NCBI GenBank assembly: GCA_033439795.1
Contig: JAUTDP010000012.1
Span: 310,001-374,000 of the forward strand
From: Sordaria brevicollis
Taxonomy: Eukaryota > Ascomycota > Sordariomycetes > Sordariales > Sordariaceae
Direction: 5' to 3'
DNA: 64,000 nt
Made by a program: the position numbers and the translations under genes. A model generated the notes under the pieces. It did not search any database. It was not told where the DNA came from and saw only the letters and a program-made list of their open reading frames with translations. Positions within the stretch are counted from its first letter, which is position 1. The number at the start of each line of letters is the position of its first letter. Positions 11,455 to 23,433 of the stretch are shown here, piece by piece.

Positions 11455-12390
11455 CCCCCCTACTTCATCGCCAGTAAGCGCTGGCACATGTTCAACACCA
11501 ATCCAACGGCCAACCATCAACCGCTCATCACACAAATCCGCACACTGCATGTCTGCAAGCTCAATCTGCGTCTATCTGACATCTGGCCAATCCCATGGTC
11601 AGAGGACCCTATTTCCGGTCTTGCCAATTCCGATCATGGGGGGTTAATTGACCATCAAGGGAATTGAGCAACCATCAGAGACAAAGTGGGAGGGTGGTAT
11701 CATCGAACCCCTCGACCCCTACCTCACAGCAATACATCGGCGACGTGGATCTCCGGCAATCCAAGTGAGTGGCTCCAATCTATCTGAAGGCGAGATGAAC
11801 CTCCCAAGTCCCAAGATGACGGGCGTTTAAACAGGTGCGCGCGGGTACGCTATACCGGATGGTAGCACCGAAAGATCAGAAATCCAAGATTCCCATCCCC
11901 GGATTACTTCCTGGTATGTCCGGCAGCACTGCGGCGCTGTGATGCAATCTAATGGCGGCTAGCCGCCCTATGGATGCCAGTTAATGGTGGCCAAGGAGTA
12001 AGATTTTGTACACACCCTTTTCTAACGAAGAGTTTTGGAAAGTGTCAGAGGTATTTGTATCAAGATACTCCCTCTTGTTCTCCTGGGTCCTGAAGATCTT
12101 CCCTTCCAGAGACAAGTCAGTCTTCCACTTCCGTCTCCATCGAACCGTTGACCTGTTCGTTTCCTTTTCTCTTCCTTTTCGTTTCTCTCCCTGGGTTCCT
12201 TTTTGCGGGTCATATCCTTTCCTATACCACCACAGCCCCTATATCTTCCTTGAGGTTTTCATACGTCTAGTCGTCTTCAACACCAAGGACAGAGCAGAGC
12301 TCTATATACGGACAGACAACAACAAAAGTCTATACACATTCAAGTCAAGTCAATCTTCATACCGGCAACCTTCAGCTTCAGACCGTCACG
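11455..12390. other. Intergenic region and leader of the four-TM protein gene
   Basis: 936 bases of ordinary base composition, in contrast to the adjacent transposon. No convincing gene. The CT-rich run at about 12060-12260 suggests a leader or core promoter for the gene starting at 12391. The ORF at 12006-12401 overlaps that start in another frame and looks like translated leader. Confidence 0.6.
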
Positions 12391-13110
12391 ATGTCGTCTG
12401 AAAAAGCGCCTTCCACCTCCGAGCTCTTCGAGGTTGCCTCGCAAGACTCGCACCTCCAAAAGAAGCTACGCTTCGTCCACATCCTGGACAGCGTTCAAAC
12501 GGCTCTCACCCTTCTGGGCCTCCTAATGGGCCTCACCGTGCTCGGTGTTTCGTCGAACACTTTGTCGGTCTACAACTACACCAAGCCTCTTCCGGGATCT
12601 TTCCTCTCCTTGTGGCCTCAGGAGTTCAACATCCAACCCGCCGTGGCCCTTGTCGCCTGCAGCGCCATCATCACCGTCCTCCACATTGTCGCTTTGGTCT
12701 TTGCCAAGGTTCAGTTCGTATGTCCTCCCCTTTCTCATCCACTCTTTTAGACTGATACTAACAAATCACCACAGCTCCGCACAACCTCAACAATCCAAAT
12801 CTCCCTCTCCTTCGCCCTCCCCTTCATCTCCCTCGTCGCCGCCCTCATCGCCGTCATCTTCTTCTACTCGGTCAACGCCTCCGACTCGGTCGACACCTTT
12901 TTGTCGTGGACCTGCCGCTGGCGTTCGGTCCCCATGTGGACGCAGCCCAACTGGGGCACTTTGTGCAAGCAGAGCAAGGCGGGCATTTACCTGTCTATCT
13001 TGCTCATTCCCGTCGAGGCCGGCGCGCTGGCTTTGAGCGGGTGGTTGATGAAGGAAAGGAACTATGTGGAGAGATATGTCAATGCTAGGAAGAGTCCTAC
13101 CCCTTCTTAA
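12391..13110 (+). CDS. Four-TM membrane protein, Pezizomycotina-type, function unknown
   Basis: Two exons, 12391-12717 and 12775-13110, give 220 aa. The 57-nt intron has a good branch site (ACTAAC) before CACCACAG. Four hydrophobic segments are visible: about 32-55 (TALTLLGLLMGLTVLGV), 82-105 (AVALVACSAIITVLHIVALVF), 118-140 (LPFISLVAALIAVIFFYSV) and 172-192 (IYLSILLIPVEAGALALSGW). Two Cys lie in the last extramembrane loop (TCRWRS and TLCKQ) and could form a disulfide. The topology is reminiscent of MARVEL-like fungal proteins, but I do not recognise a specific family. The ATG is the first in frame and follows an ATCGTCACG-like leader context. Confidence 0.85.
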
Positions 13111-13817
13111 GGGGCACTATTGAGCAATGGGAGGGTGAAGAGGCAGTGTTGTAAGGAATGGAAGGTCTTGTAATAGTATGTTAATATTTTGGGCGGTCAT
13201 GGTATGGGCTTGGGAACAGGACTGGTTATGGAAAGGGTACGGAATCCAGGGATTAATGAACCGGTTTATGGTTTTGATGGAAAAGGAACAATTCAGGACT
13301 TTATAAAAAATACGAACATGCTCAACAATCATGGGAACGGTCTGAAAAGCTGCGAGTGTCAGCGCTGATTCATTAGCGATACTTAGCGATCAATAATACT
13401 GCATGTGTAACATACGGTAATGCATCAAGCTGTGGTGTAAGTAACGAAGACTAACCGCACTGTGTGACTTTACCACTCATAGGCGATAAAAACATACGAT
13501 AAGATTTCGATCTTATATACCAAGCCCTTCAAGATCGAACCGAACCGACGATGAATCATCTGCAAGATAGAGAGAGATCGTGATGAATAACAAGCCAAGT
13601 TTTATAAAACATCTCGTGCTGTAACCTTGAGTGACCTAAGTGATGCAGTAGCTTTCGCCTCACACAGTAAATCCGTGAACACCGCATACTGGATGCCTAA
13701 CAACAAATCACTCTCGAACCTCACATCGGAAACATTTCAATACAGCTTCCCCTCAACCGTCACTCACCCACATCGTCGTCCAACATCCATAACGACAAAA
13801 CCCATCTCGACGACAGG
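13111..13817. other. Intergenic region upstream of THI6
   Basis: 707 bases without a supported gene. It contains the 3' end of the preceding transcript and the THI6 promoter. I looked for the conserved TPP-riboswitch elements (CTGAGA and ACCTGA-type cores) and saw none. Confidence 0.6.
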
Positions 13818-15724
13818 ATGGACACAAACACCATCAACTATGCCGTCTACCTGGTAACGGACAACACGCCCGCCATCCTCGGCTCCCGCGATCTCTGCGA
13901 GGTCGTCGAGGCCTCGGTCAGGGGTGGCACCACTATCGTGCAGCTCCGCGATAAGACGAGCGATACGGGGGCCATGATCGAGATGGGCAAGAAGCTGCAC
14001 GCCATCACCAGGAAGTACAAAGTCCCGCTGCTCATCAACGATCGCATCGATGTTGCCCTGGCGGTGGGGTGCGAGGGTGTGCATATTGGGCAGGATGATA
14101 TGGGTGAGTTTGCTCACTTGAATACCTATGGTTGAACTTGAAATAAACAGAAGGGCTGATATGATGATATATAGAGTTGTCTGCAGCAAGGAAGCTCCTC
14201 GGTCCTGATGCCATTATCGGAGTCACGGTCAGCACCATAGAGGAAGCCATGGTGGCTTGCAAAGGCGGCGCTGATTACTTGGGTATTGGCACCGTTTATG
14301 CCACTCCGACGTGAGTAAGAGATGCACTTTTTCTCAACACATGTCATCTATCATGTGTCTTATCTTTCATCACGACGACCGGAAGGGCTATATACCGCAA
14401 TGACTTTCTGCGCTAACACATATTTACAGAAAAACCAACACCAAAAACATCATCGGCGCCGCCGGCGTCCGCGACATCCTCCAGGCCATGGCCGACGCCG
14501 GCTACGACCACGTCAAGACCGTCTGCATCGGCGGCCTGAACGCCGAGAACCTGCAGCGGATCGTGTACCAGAGCGAGGCGCCCAGCAAGAAGCTCGATGG
14601 CGTAGCTGTAGTGAGCGCCCTCGTGGCTGCTCCGGACCCGGAAGCCGCGGCCAGGAATTTGAGCCAACTATTCAACTCGCTGCCGCCTTTCGTGAAGCAA
14701 TCTTCAGCACCGAAAGCGGAGACGGTTGATGCTATCCTAAAACTGGTGCCGGACGTGGTGAAGGAGGTGGCGAGGGGGAAGCCGTTGTCGCATAATATGA
14801 CTAACCTGGTAAGAGCCTACCTACCTATGCTTTGTGTTTTATGTTGTGAGACGAAAATGGTTACTGACTTGCCTTGAAAGGTTGTGCAAAACTTTGCAGC
14901 CAACGTAGCCCTAGCCATCGGGGCATCGCCCATCATGGCCAACTACGGCGAAGAAGCTTTTGATCTCTGCAAGCTGGGCGGTGCGCTGGTGGTCAACATG
15001 GGCACTGTCGATCCAGACGGGCTACAAAATTACCTCAAGGCTTTGAGGGCGTACAACTCGGTTGGTCAGCCGGTTGTTTATGATCCTGTTGGGTGAGCAT
15101 TCCATATCCTCCCGCGTTTCCATCCTCTTTAAAGCCCCTTAATCGTGACTAACACATGCAAACAGAGCCGGCGCAACAACCCTCCGCCGTTCCGCCGTCA
15201 AGACCATCCTCACCCACGCCTACCTCGACATCATCAAAGGCAACGAAGGCGAAATCCGGACGGTCTACGGGATCGACGGGCACGACTCCGTCCAGCAGCG
15301 GGGCGTCGATTCCGTCTCTGAACTCGAAGTCTCGCAAAAGGCCGAACTAGTCCGCAAACTTGCTTCACGCGAAAAGAACGTCGTGGTCATGACCGGCGAA
15401 ACCGATTACCTGTCAGACGGCCAACACACGTTCCGGATCGACAACGGCCATGTTTACCTCGAGATGGTCACGGGCACGGGCTGTGTACTTGGGACGACCA
15501 TCTCGGCGTATGTGGCGGCGTGTCCGGGAGATAAGTTGGCGGCTACGGTGGCGGCGTTGTTGCATTTTGAGATTGCTGCTGAGAGGGCGGCGGAACGAAG
15601 GGATGTCCAGGGCCCGGGGACGTTTGTGCCGGCTTTCTTGGATGAACTGTTCAAGATTAGGAAGGAGACGAGCGAAGGGAGGGTGGGGTGGTTGAAGAGT
15701 GCTAAGTTGACTCGGTTGTCGTAG
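13818..15724 (+). CDS. THI6: Bifunctional thiamine-phosphate synthase / hydroxyethylthiazole kinase
   Basis: Joins HMP-pyrophosphate and hydroxyethylthiazole phosphate to make thiamine phosphate, and phosphorylates hydroxyethylthiazole for salvage. Five exons: 13818-14103, 14175-14310, 14430-14808, 14881-15092 and 15166-15724; 523 aa, close to yeast Thi6. The N-terminal half is the TIM-barrel synthase, with the YLVTD start, VQLRDKT, LLINDRIDVAL, GVHIGQDDM, and LGIGTVYATPTKTNTKN for phosphate binding. The C-terminal half is a ThiM-like kinase, with LSHNMTNLVVQNFAANV, SPIMA, VVYDPVGAGATTLRR, and the MVTGTGCVLGTT active-site loop. All exon junctions keep frame across these motifs. The next gene starts only about 300 bases downstream on the same strand, but a functional link is not evident. 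Confidence 0.95.
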
Positions 15725-16030
15725 AAATGACTTCCTTCTTGTGAGGGGGGCGAGAGTTCAGAAGTGAGTGAGCTCTGGGATGAAAATAAGAACGATGAAT
15801 TTATGATCAATGGTTGAAGATAGGCTCATATGATGATTAAATATGCCAAGTCTTGATTTCCCCCTTCGGTGACGCTACAAGCGAAGCTCGGGATGCGGGG
15901 TTACATCGGCATGTCCTCGGTTACCTACCCGCTACTTTAGGACGGTCTCTCCTCCCGCATATCATGTTCCCCGAAACTCGGTACCCCTCGTTCGCCTCAG
16001 TCCCCGCCTTCCTAATTCTTGTCATTGAAC
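15725..16030. other. Short intergenic region
   Basis: 306 bases between THI6 and the isochorismatase-family gene on the same strand. It must hold a terminator and a promoter. No other feature seen. Confidence 0.5.
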
Positions 16031-17080
16031 ATGAGCGTGTCATTCACTGCAAGAGCTTTATATAAGAGCACAACTCTCAAACCAATTCTCAGACCATCAA
16101 CGTTTGCGTTTTCTACATCGGTACCTTCTCACAGTTACTCTTCCTCGCAGAAACGACTTTCATCCAATATGGCTGCCCCCGCTCCTCAGAGAGGCTTCGG
16201 TATGTTTATGTTCACCAGTCGGCCTGTCTGAGGAACACCACAATGGCTCTTCACTTTAACTTGGAAGTTCCAAAATACTAACTTCGTCTTGTCCAATTCA
16301 GAAAAGCCAGCTCTCTTGTACGTCACTACTTAACCCCGGCTCCCATATCGAATTGGGGTACGAGACTAACAGCAAATTCTCAGTGTCTGTGACATCCAAG
16401 AGAAGTTCCGCAATGCCATCTATGAGTTTGACAAGGTGTAAGTCCTCACCCGACGTCCTCATCCCATCGCCCTCCCCTTTCAATATCTCCCTCTCAGTAC
16501 TTTTCAAACCTCTTACTGACACACCATCAACAGCGTCTCAACAACCTCCAAACTCCTCTCCTTCGCCCACACCCTCTCCATCCCAATCTACATAACAACC
16601 CAAACCCGCTCCAAGTTGGGTCCCACCGTTTCCGAACTGCAACCCCTCCTCCTCTCCCCCGACGGCGTCTCCCCCCACCCTTTAGTCAAAGCCGACCTCG
16701 ATAAGACTCTCTTCGGGATGTACACCCCCGCCCTCGCCGCTCTATTTGCCCAGAATCCCGAGCAGGTGCCTAGTCATATCGCTTTGGTGGGGATTGAATC
16801 GCATATCTGCGTGACGCAGACTTGTCTTGCGCTGAGGAAGAGACATCCGGGGATGAAGATTTATGTGATTGCGGATGGGGTGTCGAGTTGTAATAAGGAG
16901 GAGATTCCGATTGCGCTGGCGAGACTGAGGCAGGAGGGGGTGACGGTTACTAGTAGTGAGGGGTGGATGTATGAGTGTATGGGTGATGCAGGCATAAAAG
17001 AGTTTAGGGAGGTGGTGAAGATTGTGAAGGAGACGGGGGAGGGGACGAAGGCGGCGCTGAGGGCATTGGCGAAGATTTAA
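16031..17080 (+). CDS. Isochorismatase-family cysteine hydrolase (YcaC/ISOC1-2 type), possibly dual-targeted
   Basis: Exons 16031-16199, 16302-16317, 16384-16437 and 16534-17080 give 261 aa. The fold and catalytic set are those of the ISOC/YcaC group: Asp in LFVCDIQEKF, Lys in VKADLDKTLFGM, and Cys in VGIESHICVTQT. The C-terminal VIADGVSSCN and ALARLRQEGVTV segments are typical. Exon 2 is a 16-nt microexon. Two in-frame ATGs compete. From 16031 there is a 46-residue extension rich in Ser, Arg and Thr with no acidic residue, like a mitochondrial presequence; from 16169 (MAAPAPQRGF) the protein is a compact 215 aa. The substrate is unknown; members of this group are not proven isochorismatases. 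The family call is firm; targeting is an inference. Confidence 0.9.
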
Positions 17081-17349
17081 GCCCGTCATGGTGACGGTGG
17101 AGTGAGTTGGAAAGTGGTTCAGGTTTGGTACGAGGATGTACGGATGAACATATTTAAAGGCTTGTGATTAAGCATACGGTTCTCACAAGAAAATTCAGCA
17201 ACTACCCCATTTTTCCCATTCCCAAGGATACTTAACGCCATACGGCCCCAATAGTCCGCCAAAAGAGGAAATAGAAAAAGGAAAAGAGACCATCAGCGAT
17301 GTCCTGACTGACTGGTAAATGAAGATACCAGAAAAAAAGGGGGTTAGGC

Positions 17350-19591
17350 TTAACAAACCTTCAACCCACACACTTCAACACCCTTATTCTCCACGTATGC
17401 CCTCCTCCTGAAATACCTCTTTGTCAACTCGCTCACGAAATCTGCGTCACTCTTGCTCCATACGTCCAGGCCCATGTGCGCCAGCGCTTCGCTATCGACT
17501 CTTACCCATCCCCGTAGACTGCCTTGATACTCCTCTTCGTCGTCTTCGCCTTCACCTTCCGGACCTTGACCTCCGGCCTGGTCTTGACCATAGAGAAGTC
17601 CAGTGTGATCATCGTCATCGTTATAGTCGTCCCTGTATTCCCCTTCATCGGCCCCATTAGGGTCGATATCTAGGTCGACCAGGTCATCGTCGTCCGCGCT
17701 GTCGACAAGGTCTGCCAAAACCGAGAGCATAGATGTCGTCAGGCGATGGAAGTAAGCGATAATAGCTAGCTCGATACGGGCCTGCTCGTCATCTGAGGTT
17801 TCTTGTGCTGGTCCATTACGCTGAGCAGCCATCGAAGCGACTGATTCCATTATCCCCCGTTCTCCAATGTTATTGCTGGTCGATGAAGAAGCACCGAAGC
17901 TTGCCGTCCTTGGTGTGCGTGCCATCTTTGGAGGGTTGCTTGTAAGGTCTGCAAGCAAAGCGCTGTCGTGTGCCAGCTCATCGACTTCATCACTGTGTCC
18001 TTGCTCGCCTGCTGATGCCCACCATATGAAACCGGAATATGCTAGTGCCGCCCATGTTGTCGGTTCCACAACCCTCTCGGCGTCATCTTCTGGATTGGCT
18101 CGTGTTTGCGGTGGTGTCTGAGACGTTGCTGTGCCCGGTCGAGAGTTCTCGTTTGGTCTGGTAACGGAGAGTGTCGGCGTTCTGGTGGGTACGTTAGGTG
18201 TTGACACTGACCGCTGAACTGTCCTGTCAGATAATGGGCTGCGAGGAATCTGAGGTGTCGTCATCGAAGTTGGGTCAATCCGAGCCAAGCTCATCTTCAG
18301 CCACTTGAATCTCCTTAGATCTCGCTGTGTAGCCTTCACTGGCACACCTTTGGGACATTCGACAGTTGGCCATATGCGCTCCTTGGCGTTGCCCGAATGC
18401 GGTGGCGGCAATGTGATAAGCATGTCCCATAAATTATCCTTGATGGTGAGGATAGTGTCCGTCGTGCAAGCAACCCATCCAGAACCTGCCTCCTCCGCAG
18501 CGATACTGGACTCAAAATCATTGTCGGTTTCATGGCCTTCGCCTCTGAAGTGACGCTTCATCGCCGCTTGGTGCTCTAAAAGATAGCCAATGTCGTGAAC
18601 ACCAATATTGAACAGTGGTCGCAATCGTTGAGTTGATGCTGCTGGATCCACCAAATCGGAGACTGACAAAGGTATGTTGGACAAAACAGAGAGATCGTAC
18701 ACTGGGAAACATATTAGCAGGAACGTCCAACAGATGGACAAAGTTCCACATAACGTACCGAAATTACAAGCTTCATGCACAGGAGCATGAGTAGATATTA
18801 GTATACGCTTGCGTAATAGAGCAGCACGGTGGATAGGAAAGATAAGGGGTCCAAAAGTGTCAAGAAGCGAAGTTAAACTCCAAGCAGGGTGGTAAGGCGA
18901 GAGTCTGTGGGATGAAGACCCCAGAACGGTGCCGTCTGATGCGGATCTGTTCCTCGAGTGACCTTTTCCGGGACCGGGACGGCCTCCCTTGTAGCTCAGG
19001 GCGGGCGAGTCCAGCGCGGCTTCTGGCAATGGCGGAGGGTGAGCGCCATCCCGTATCCCATTCTGAGCCCAGTAGTCCTCCAGCAGATGTGTCTGTTGAC
19101 GGTCGACAACGAGTTTACTATATGTCGTGATCCAGCGTTAGCTTCTGATGTTGTAAAGCTATAGCATATAGCACCGATGTTTACCTAGCAATATCCTTCA
19201 GCCGTTCGGCATGGCGCCATGACCTTCCCAGTCGTCCATAAGCCAACGGAACCAATACACCAACAGCAATCATACGAGCATGGCGATTCTCCTCCTCATC
19301 GGTCCTGGCGTTCACGAACGCACTCAAGCCCGCATGTCCCCCTTCGTGAACAAAGTAGACCAAGTCGTCGGTGACGGTATGAAGGCCAGATGGCAGACTC
19401 TTGTACTCAACAACACCATCAAGTTCCAGTCCGGGTACTGCCTGTTTCCACACAATGGTATATCCAGCCTTGACGTCGAAGTCGATCAGAAAAAGTGCCG
19501 ATATGGGCGGTAGGTCGGGAAGGGCAGCCGAGGCCGAAGGCTGGGGCAATCGCACGGAGAGAGACGGCTGTCCCCGTCGATAGGAGACCAT
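17350..19591 (-). CDS. LCHN/DENND11-like protein (DUF2347, DENN-related)
   Basis: Exons on the minus strand: 19591-19185, 19117-18759 and 18701-17350; 705 aa. The ATG at 19591 begins MVSYRRGQPS; the open frame continues upstream but with no further ATG. The N-terminal module (ALFLIDFDVKAGYTIVWKQ, LPSGLH, DLVYFVHEG, MIAVGVLVPL) is the longin-like start of DENN-type proteins in the LCHN family. The second block (PILIFPIHRAALLRKRIL type, here GPLIFPIHRAALLRKRILIS, then VYDLSVLSNIP after splicing) continues it. The middle is Ser/Thr/Pro-rich and the C-terminus has an Asp-rich loop before WVRVDSEALAHMGLDVWSKSD. Related proteins act on Rab or membrane traffic, but a biochemical role here is unproven. 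Intron 2 (18702-18758) is 57 nt with no in-frame stop. Confidence 0.85.
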
Positions 19592-21539
19592 GGCGACTAT
19601 TCGACTGTATGGCAATTGGAGGGAGGGCTATGTCGGCGGTCTAGTCTACTCGAAGACGAGTGGTTGATTATCGCAGTCGCATGTGTTGTTGGACTGAGAC
19701 CATGATATCATGTGGATCCCCCACCAAGTGACCAGATGGTTAGTCCTGGGTTAGGTTGCAGTGGTCGGAATGGTCAATCGCAATCGCAGTTGTTGGTATG
19801 TACACGTGAGGTTATCACACAGCGAGTGGTCGTTTGGTGGCAGCGCGTGTATTATATGCTGTATGACAGAGGCGTCTACGGGGTAGGATGTCGCCAGTGA
19901 AATAGATACAAGCAACAACGGGATATAATATGTGGTCGGCGGCGACTTGAAATCGGGGGTTGAACGGTCGCTGTTTGTTAATGGGTAGTTGGTTGTCTAG
20001 TGACAGACCGTGAGACCGCGAACCGTGATGGCAAGCAAGGGGAAACAGTGAGTGGAGGACTGGCGGGCCGCAAGGAAATGATCTGATGCGGGCAAAGGCG
20101 GAAGAACACCAGGGGAACGAGGACAGGCCTGCTTGTATGAAACTTACAATACACCATACCCCTACGACTGTGTAATTCTCGTATCGGTGTAACATCTTGC
20201 CTGCCCAAATGGAACACATCGTGCTAACCCAATTGATCAGGGTTGGGCGCGCAGTCGGAGCACCTGGAGAAGGATTGGCCTGGCCAAATCTGGGGCACCA
20301 CTGCACCACTGGCACCTGCCTGGCATCATGTCATCAGATCCCCAAAGATAGATTTGTTGAACGCCCAACTCCGCTCAGAGTGACACTAGCACACGCAAAC
20401 ACTAACATGTGAAGATAGCCTCATTTTCAGACATGTATGTTTGTTGGGTAACGGGTTGACCATATGGCAGTTGGTCGAGGGCAATAGAAGTGATGTTGAA
20501 AGAGAGTTCATCTGGCATATGGAAAGAAAAAAAAGTATAACATAAGTGGCCCAGACCAGCCACTTATACGGCTGTGGTCAAAGAGATTCCAATGGGTTCT
20601 GAAGAGAAAATTTAGCCTCAACAGACACGCTTTTGACAGGCACCGCAACCTCGGAAGCTGTGACGACAGTGCACAAGACGGAAATTCTGTGGAGACTTTA
20701 GGAGAAACAACCAATCAGGCTTTGAGAACGGCAGTCATCCCACGGTTCATTCGGGAACCCCACACTCTTGGAATCCCCAACCTGTATGAATTGCAGCAGG
20801 CATGCGACAGAACTGCAACTTCCCATCGGCTACGTCGTTCATTTGTTGCGACCTGCTTCTCTGCTTCTGCTTCTGGCTCTGCATCATGTTGCTTGTGCCG
20901 TGTGTCTAGCCTCTCCCGTGCCGCCGTCTTGTAATATTTTTTTTGTCGGTGAAGGTGAATTCAACTTCTCTCTACCTTACACATCTCACAAGTCCTCATA
21001 AGACATGCCATATATCCCCAACTGAAACTACCTCTTACACCAGACTTTGTATCACGCCAGCCCTTTCCTCTCCTCTTCCATCAGCCGCAGAGCCCTTGCT
21101 ACTTTCCTCCCACCAACATCCTCGCTTCCAACGCTGCAAGGCTAGGACGTCTGCACCCCTAAGTTGCGTTTCTGTAAGTCTGATCGATGCTCGACCGTTA
21201 TAGCCTGTGCTTGTGCCTTCCCATCTGGATCTAAAGCAGATCATGCTCCATAGTTCTTTCCCTTCCTCCACAGCTAACCGCTTAAACGTTGACCCAGGCT
21301 TAGATCCGACGAAAGCACATATATAAAATCCGATTACCTACCTCTACCGCTGAATCCGTCCAGCGCCCAGTCCTGCCTGCGTCATACTTCCTACCACAAC
21401 GCGCGCGAGGTACCGATATTCCGCAGGGCAGACCCCGTTTTAGCGGCATCCCAAACCCCTTCCGAGTCCCACTTGCGGAATAAAAACATACCTCTTGGTC
21501 CATTGGGTGTCTAAACACAACCCTTTAGTCACCGTTGTC
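19592..21539. other. Divergent intergenic region between LCHN-like gene and SLC1
   Basis: 1.95 kb with no convincing coding region. It separates two divergently transcribed genes and must hold both promoters and the SLC1 leader. The small ORFs present overlap one another on opposite strands. A candidate leader intron is listed separately. Confidence 0.55.
21174..21297 (+). other. Candidate 5'-leader intron of SLC1
   Basis: GTAAGT donor at 21174, a GCTAAC branch-like site near 21273, and a GACCCAG acceptor ending at 21297, about 240 bases before the SLC1 start. Spacing of branch and acceptor fits other introns in the window. No transcript evidence. Confidence 0.35.
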
Positions 21540-22522
21540 ATGGCCAGTCTTCTCTACTACCCGGTCTACTTCTTCGAAGGCTGCATCGCCCTCACCATCG
21601 GCTTCTACATGCTGTCCCTCATCCTGCCCCGAGCTGCCTTCGTGGCCCGCTCGCTCGCCAGCTACCTGTCGCTGATCCTGTGCGCCGGCCTCGGCGTCTT
21701 CACCTCCATCGCCCTCTCGCTCCTCGGCCACGGCCAGAGCGCGCAATGGGCCGTCGGCCGCTCCTTTAAGTACGTCATGGCCCTGACCACGGGCGTGCGC
21801 TTCAAGATTGAGGACCCTAAGAACATCCTCGGCAAGACCCGCCCCGCCGTCTTCATTGGCAACCACCAGACCGAGCTCGACGTGCTCATGCTCGGCTGCA
21901 TGTTCCCCAAGTACTGCTCCGTTACCGCCAAGAGCTCGCTCAAGAAGACGCCCTTCCTCGGCTGGTTCATGTCCCTCTCGGGCTCCATCTTCATCGATCG
22001 CGCCAGCCGCACCGACGCGCGCGCCGCTATGGCCGGCGCCGCCAACCAGATCCAGAAGAAGCAGCAGAGCGTCTACATGTTCCCCGAGGGAACCAGGAGC
22101 TACTCCAAGGAGCCCGAGCTGTTGCCCTTCAAGAAGGGCGCTTTCCACTTGGCTGTCCAGGCTCAGGTCCCCATTGTGCCCGTTGTCGTTGCCAACTATA
22201 GCCACATTCTCAACGTGAAGGACTTGGTCTTTAACGCTGGCGAGATTCCTGTCAAGGGTAAGCATTGGTCCTAGTCCCTCCCTCGAATTGTCCAGATGCT
22301 AACCTTCCAATCTCTCCCACAGTCCTCGACCCGATTGACACCACCGGCCTCACCACCGCCGACGTTGACGAGCTCTGCAAGAACACCCGCGACCTCATGC
22401 TTAAGGAGCTTGTTGCGCTTACCGCCAAGGCCCGTGGCCAGCCCGTTGCCCAAGTCCCCGTTGTCGACAACCATCCCAGCGTGGCCAAGACGTCCGGTAC
22501 CGACATGAAGGTTGCCGCCTAA
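21540..22522 (+). CDS. SLC1: 1-acyl-sn-glycerol-3-phosphate acyltransferase (lysophosphatidate acyltransferase)
   Basis: Makes phosphatidic acid from lysophosphatidic acid and acyl-CoA in ER or lipid-droplet membranes. Exons 21540-22257 and 22323-22522 give 305 aa, almost the length of yeast Slc1. Hydrophobic segments lie at about 5-30 and 38-62. The catalytic NHQTELD motif is at residues 108-114 and the substrate-binding FPEGTRS at 181-187, with IFIDR and VPIVPVVV in the expected places. The ATG at 21540 is the first in the frame; upstream in-frame codons lack an ATG. A Lys/Ala-rich tail closes the protein. It converges with SEC63 downstream. Confidence 0.96.
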
Positions 22523-23433
22523 ACGAACGACGTGCATAATAATACCAAGCTGGAAACAGCAGCAACGCCGATTTGAACCGGAAACAGGTCAGGCGAAGTT
22601 CTTCCCCACGTGCTAGTGACGAGCCGTTTCACTGCACGAGAGGTCAGGACACGATAAAGGCTTAGTCAGTCAGCCAGTCAGCGAGGGCTGAGCTGATTGC
22701 GAGTAGCAAATATACCCCCAAAAGCGTTGGAAAGGGATGAAAAGAGCAAGGTCATGGGGGAATTAGAGCCAGTCATTGCATATTTTAGCAGCATAGCGGC
22801 TCAAGTTCACCTTTTGAGTTGCGGAACTAAGCCTTCAGAGCCAGGAGAGCGGTTGGCAAAGAAAGGTGGGAGAAGGAGGAAGCTATGAGGCAACAGCAAG
22901 TGAGGTAGAAGCTTTAATCATACAAAGAACTCTAGAGCTACTAGAACTAGACTAGCGTATCTGTTTATACAGGATGGGATACACAGCTACGTTTTACTAG
23001 GTTCAGTTTCTGTCTCGTGGTTGGACTGTTGGCTGGTCGTGGAAGAGCTGAGGGTTGAGGATGGGAATGGAGGTCTATGTGGTATTTGAAAAGCAACTGA
23101 ATAGAAATCATGATACCCCAAGCACTCATGCCCCATATAAGTAGGTTGATTCACATCGAGAGTTCCATGCTTCAGTTCGGTTTCAACAGCTTCATAACCT
23201 TCGAAAAAGATATTTATGTACACAGAAAGTCAACAGCCCAGCAGTATCAGAACCGCCAGACTGTCCAGCTAGATGATGATCAAAATTTTGTCTTTCGCTG
23301 CCTCAGTTCATCAGCTACAGCTACTTTCACTTCCTACCCTTAAACCAACATTCCCTTCCTTACACCCAACCCTAAGAATAATACCAAAACATGAAATGAA
23401 GCAGAACGACAAAACGAGCAAAAAACACGGACC
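22523..23433. other. Convergent intergenic region between SLC1 and SEC63
   Basis: 911 bases between two gene 3' ends. Untranslated regions of both genes are expected. No additional gene, RNA gene or repeat recognised. Confidence 0.55.

Noticed and set aside
13340..14429. TPP riboswitch in the THI6 leader or first introns
   Set aside because: Known in some fungal thiamine genes, but the conserved cores were not found in the leader or introns 1-2.
21525..22265. 246-codon open frame antisense to SLC1
   Set aside because: Asp/Gly/Ala/Val-rich shadow; SLC1 motifs are on the plus strand.
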